From Loripinus fragilis (lineage: Eukaryota > Mollusca > Bivalvia > Lucinida > Lucinidae): a stretch of DNA of 64,000 bases. The stretch is from positions 92,475,779 to 92,539,778 of the forward strand of contig OZ026525.1 of the NCBI GenBank assembly GCA_964019695.1, written 5' to 3'. Below are positions 63,314 through 64,000 of this stretch, in pieces. Position 1 is the first letter of the stretch. Each line of letters begins with the position of its first letter. The position numbers were made by a program, and so were the translations under genes. Below the pieces are notes generated by a model. The model did not search any database, was not told the origin of the DNA, and saw nothing but the letters and a program-made list of their open reading frames with translations.

Positions 63314-63837
63314 AATGATTTTGATTTTGAAATAGTAAATTTCCCATTTCTTGATGGAGATGTTCCTCGCTCCCCTTCCTAACGTGTATATATTTCGCAA
63401 CTTATTCGTTTTGCGAGAGTGTTTTCTAATATTGATGATTTCAACAACAGAACCCTATTTTTGACTGCTAAGTCATTAAAACAAGGTTATAGATATCATA
63501 AAATTCGAAAAGCATTTTCTAAACTCTACCACAGAGACTCAGAGTTAATTGTTAAATACCATATTGGTTTAAAAACTCTTCTGCAACAGGGCATATCAGA
63601 ACCTATATTTTATGGTGATTTAGTTTATTAATTCAACATAAGTGTTGGAAACTCTAATTTTAGTGGTCAATTCAAAAAGATAGTAAAACGTTATAAAAAA
63701 AAGTTGGATATAACTTGGAAATCATGCGACAGTCTGCATGCCTGGTTGTAAACCCAATCACAGCTTTTAGCCCTGGTTTCCTCTTCAATTGCACGACGGT
63801 GGGTCAGGCTTCAGACTCAATGACGGCTCTGACGTAA
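63314..63837 (+). pseudogene. Reverse-transcriptase retroelement, C-terminal part
   Basis: The frame from 63314 reads NDFDFEIVNFPFLDGDVPRS, then an in-frame TAA where the family has a Tyr, then RVYISQLIRFARV, FLTAKSLKQGYRYHKIRKAF, LKTLLQQGISEPIFYGDLVY and a stop at 63632. A second frame continues MRQSACLVVNPITA and FNCTTVG..ASDSM to a stop at 63835. This order matches the C-terminal half of an RT-bearing ORF common in bivalves. The RT core is absent upstream, where another repeat lies, so the copy is 5'-truncated as expected for target-primed insertion. At least one stop and one frameshift make it non-functional. Confidence 0.75.
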
Positions 63838-64000
63838 AGCTTTAATCGGTGGGTTCGTGCCTGATGCTTGGCTGTAGCTGGGCCAACCGTGGCTCAACTT
63901 GAGGTTTTCTTTAGCTCTGACTATCTGAGAGTCATGAACCCTTTTCTCTGTTTCATCATAGTGCGTTGTTTTGATTGCTTGTCTCTTCGATGATGCACTG
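63838..64000 (+). other. Likely 3' tail of the retroelement
   Basis: Non-coding sequence continues past the last RT-family residues (GGTGGGTTCGTGCCTGATGC, GGCTGTAGCTGGGCCAACCG). The window ends before a poly(A) or terminal repeat, so the boundary is unknown. Confidence 0.4.

Overview
The window reads as non-genic, repeat-saturated chromosomal DNA from a metazoan, most likely a bivalve mollusc. It is AT-rich. No open frame exceeds 143 codons, and the longest ones are translations of tandem or palindromic repeats. Recurrent sequences I recognise from bivalve genomes support this: the palindromic core that translates as SVDPDQTAP, the GGGCAATAACTCC element, the satellite rich in TGACCTTGACCT, and abundant tRNA-headed SINEs. 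The species cannot be fixed from the window.

Layout. 0-10.7 kb: dispersed palindromic MITEs, a TTAA-flanked (piggyBac-type) MITE family, motif-rich simple arrays, an inverted tandem repeat, a 5S-rRNA-like fragment, a Tigger/pogo-like TA element of 1.24 kb, and a SINE with a perfect 11-bp target-site duplication (TSD). 10.9-13.3 kb: direct repeats with a GAGACGGTTC motif, then a satellite of about 145 bp per unit carrying nuclear-receptor-type half-sites. 13.3-14.9 kb: a dispersed repeat with GTAACATATGTTAC-like boxes, then CCCCGCGGGG hairpins. 15.05-19.45 kb: 27 units of a 160-bp satellite. 20.9-24.0 kb: a second satellite and related palindromes. 26.1-27.4 kb: tRNA-like sequences, including five tandem tRNA-Gln-like cloverleaves, with a rearranged copy of the cluster at 41.4-42.8 kb. 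27.8-30.3 kb: dispersed elements and SINEs. 31.3-34.5 kb: about 20 units of the same 160-bp satellite in the opposite orientation. 34.5-36.6 kb: an array built around CAGAGGAAAATTCCTCTG. 37.2-37.7 kb: a decayed reverse-transcriptase fragment. 38.6-39.6 kb: a three-unit 330-bp repeat. 43.8-53.9 kb: hairpins, perfect palindromes and terminal-inverted-repeat (TIR) elements. 54-63.3 kb: SINEs and copies of the GTAACATATGTTAC repeat, interrupted by a 563-bp foldback element. 63.3 kb to the end: a second fragment of the same reverse-transcriptase family.

Host genes. No complete host gene is visible. Two minus-strand segments look like possible promoter plus first exon (30.43-30.84 kb and 46.7-47.0 kb). 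Each has an AAGATGGCGGC start context, and consensus splice donors lie nearby. These are hypotheses.

The most distinctive content is structural. There is a tandem family of cloverleaf-forming tRNA-Gln-like sequences with a compensatory base-pair change. There are two 160-bp satellite arrays in head-to-head orientation. There are also several long, nearly perfect inverted repeats (70-bp arms at 47.4 kb, a 42-bp perfect palindrome at 48.35 kb, a 32-bp perfect palindrome at 44.05 kb). All repeat and TIR calls come from reading the sequence by eye. Family names are comparisons with known hallmarks, not search results.
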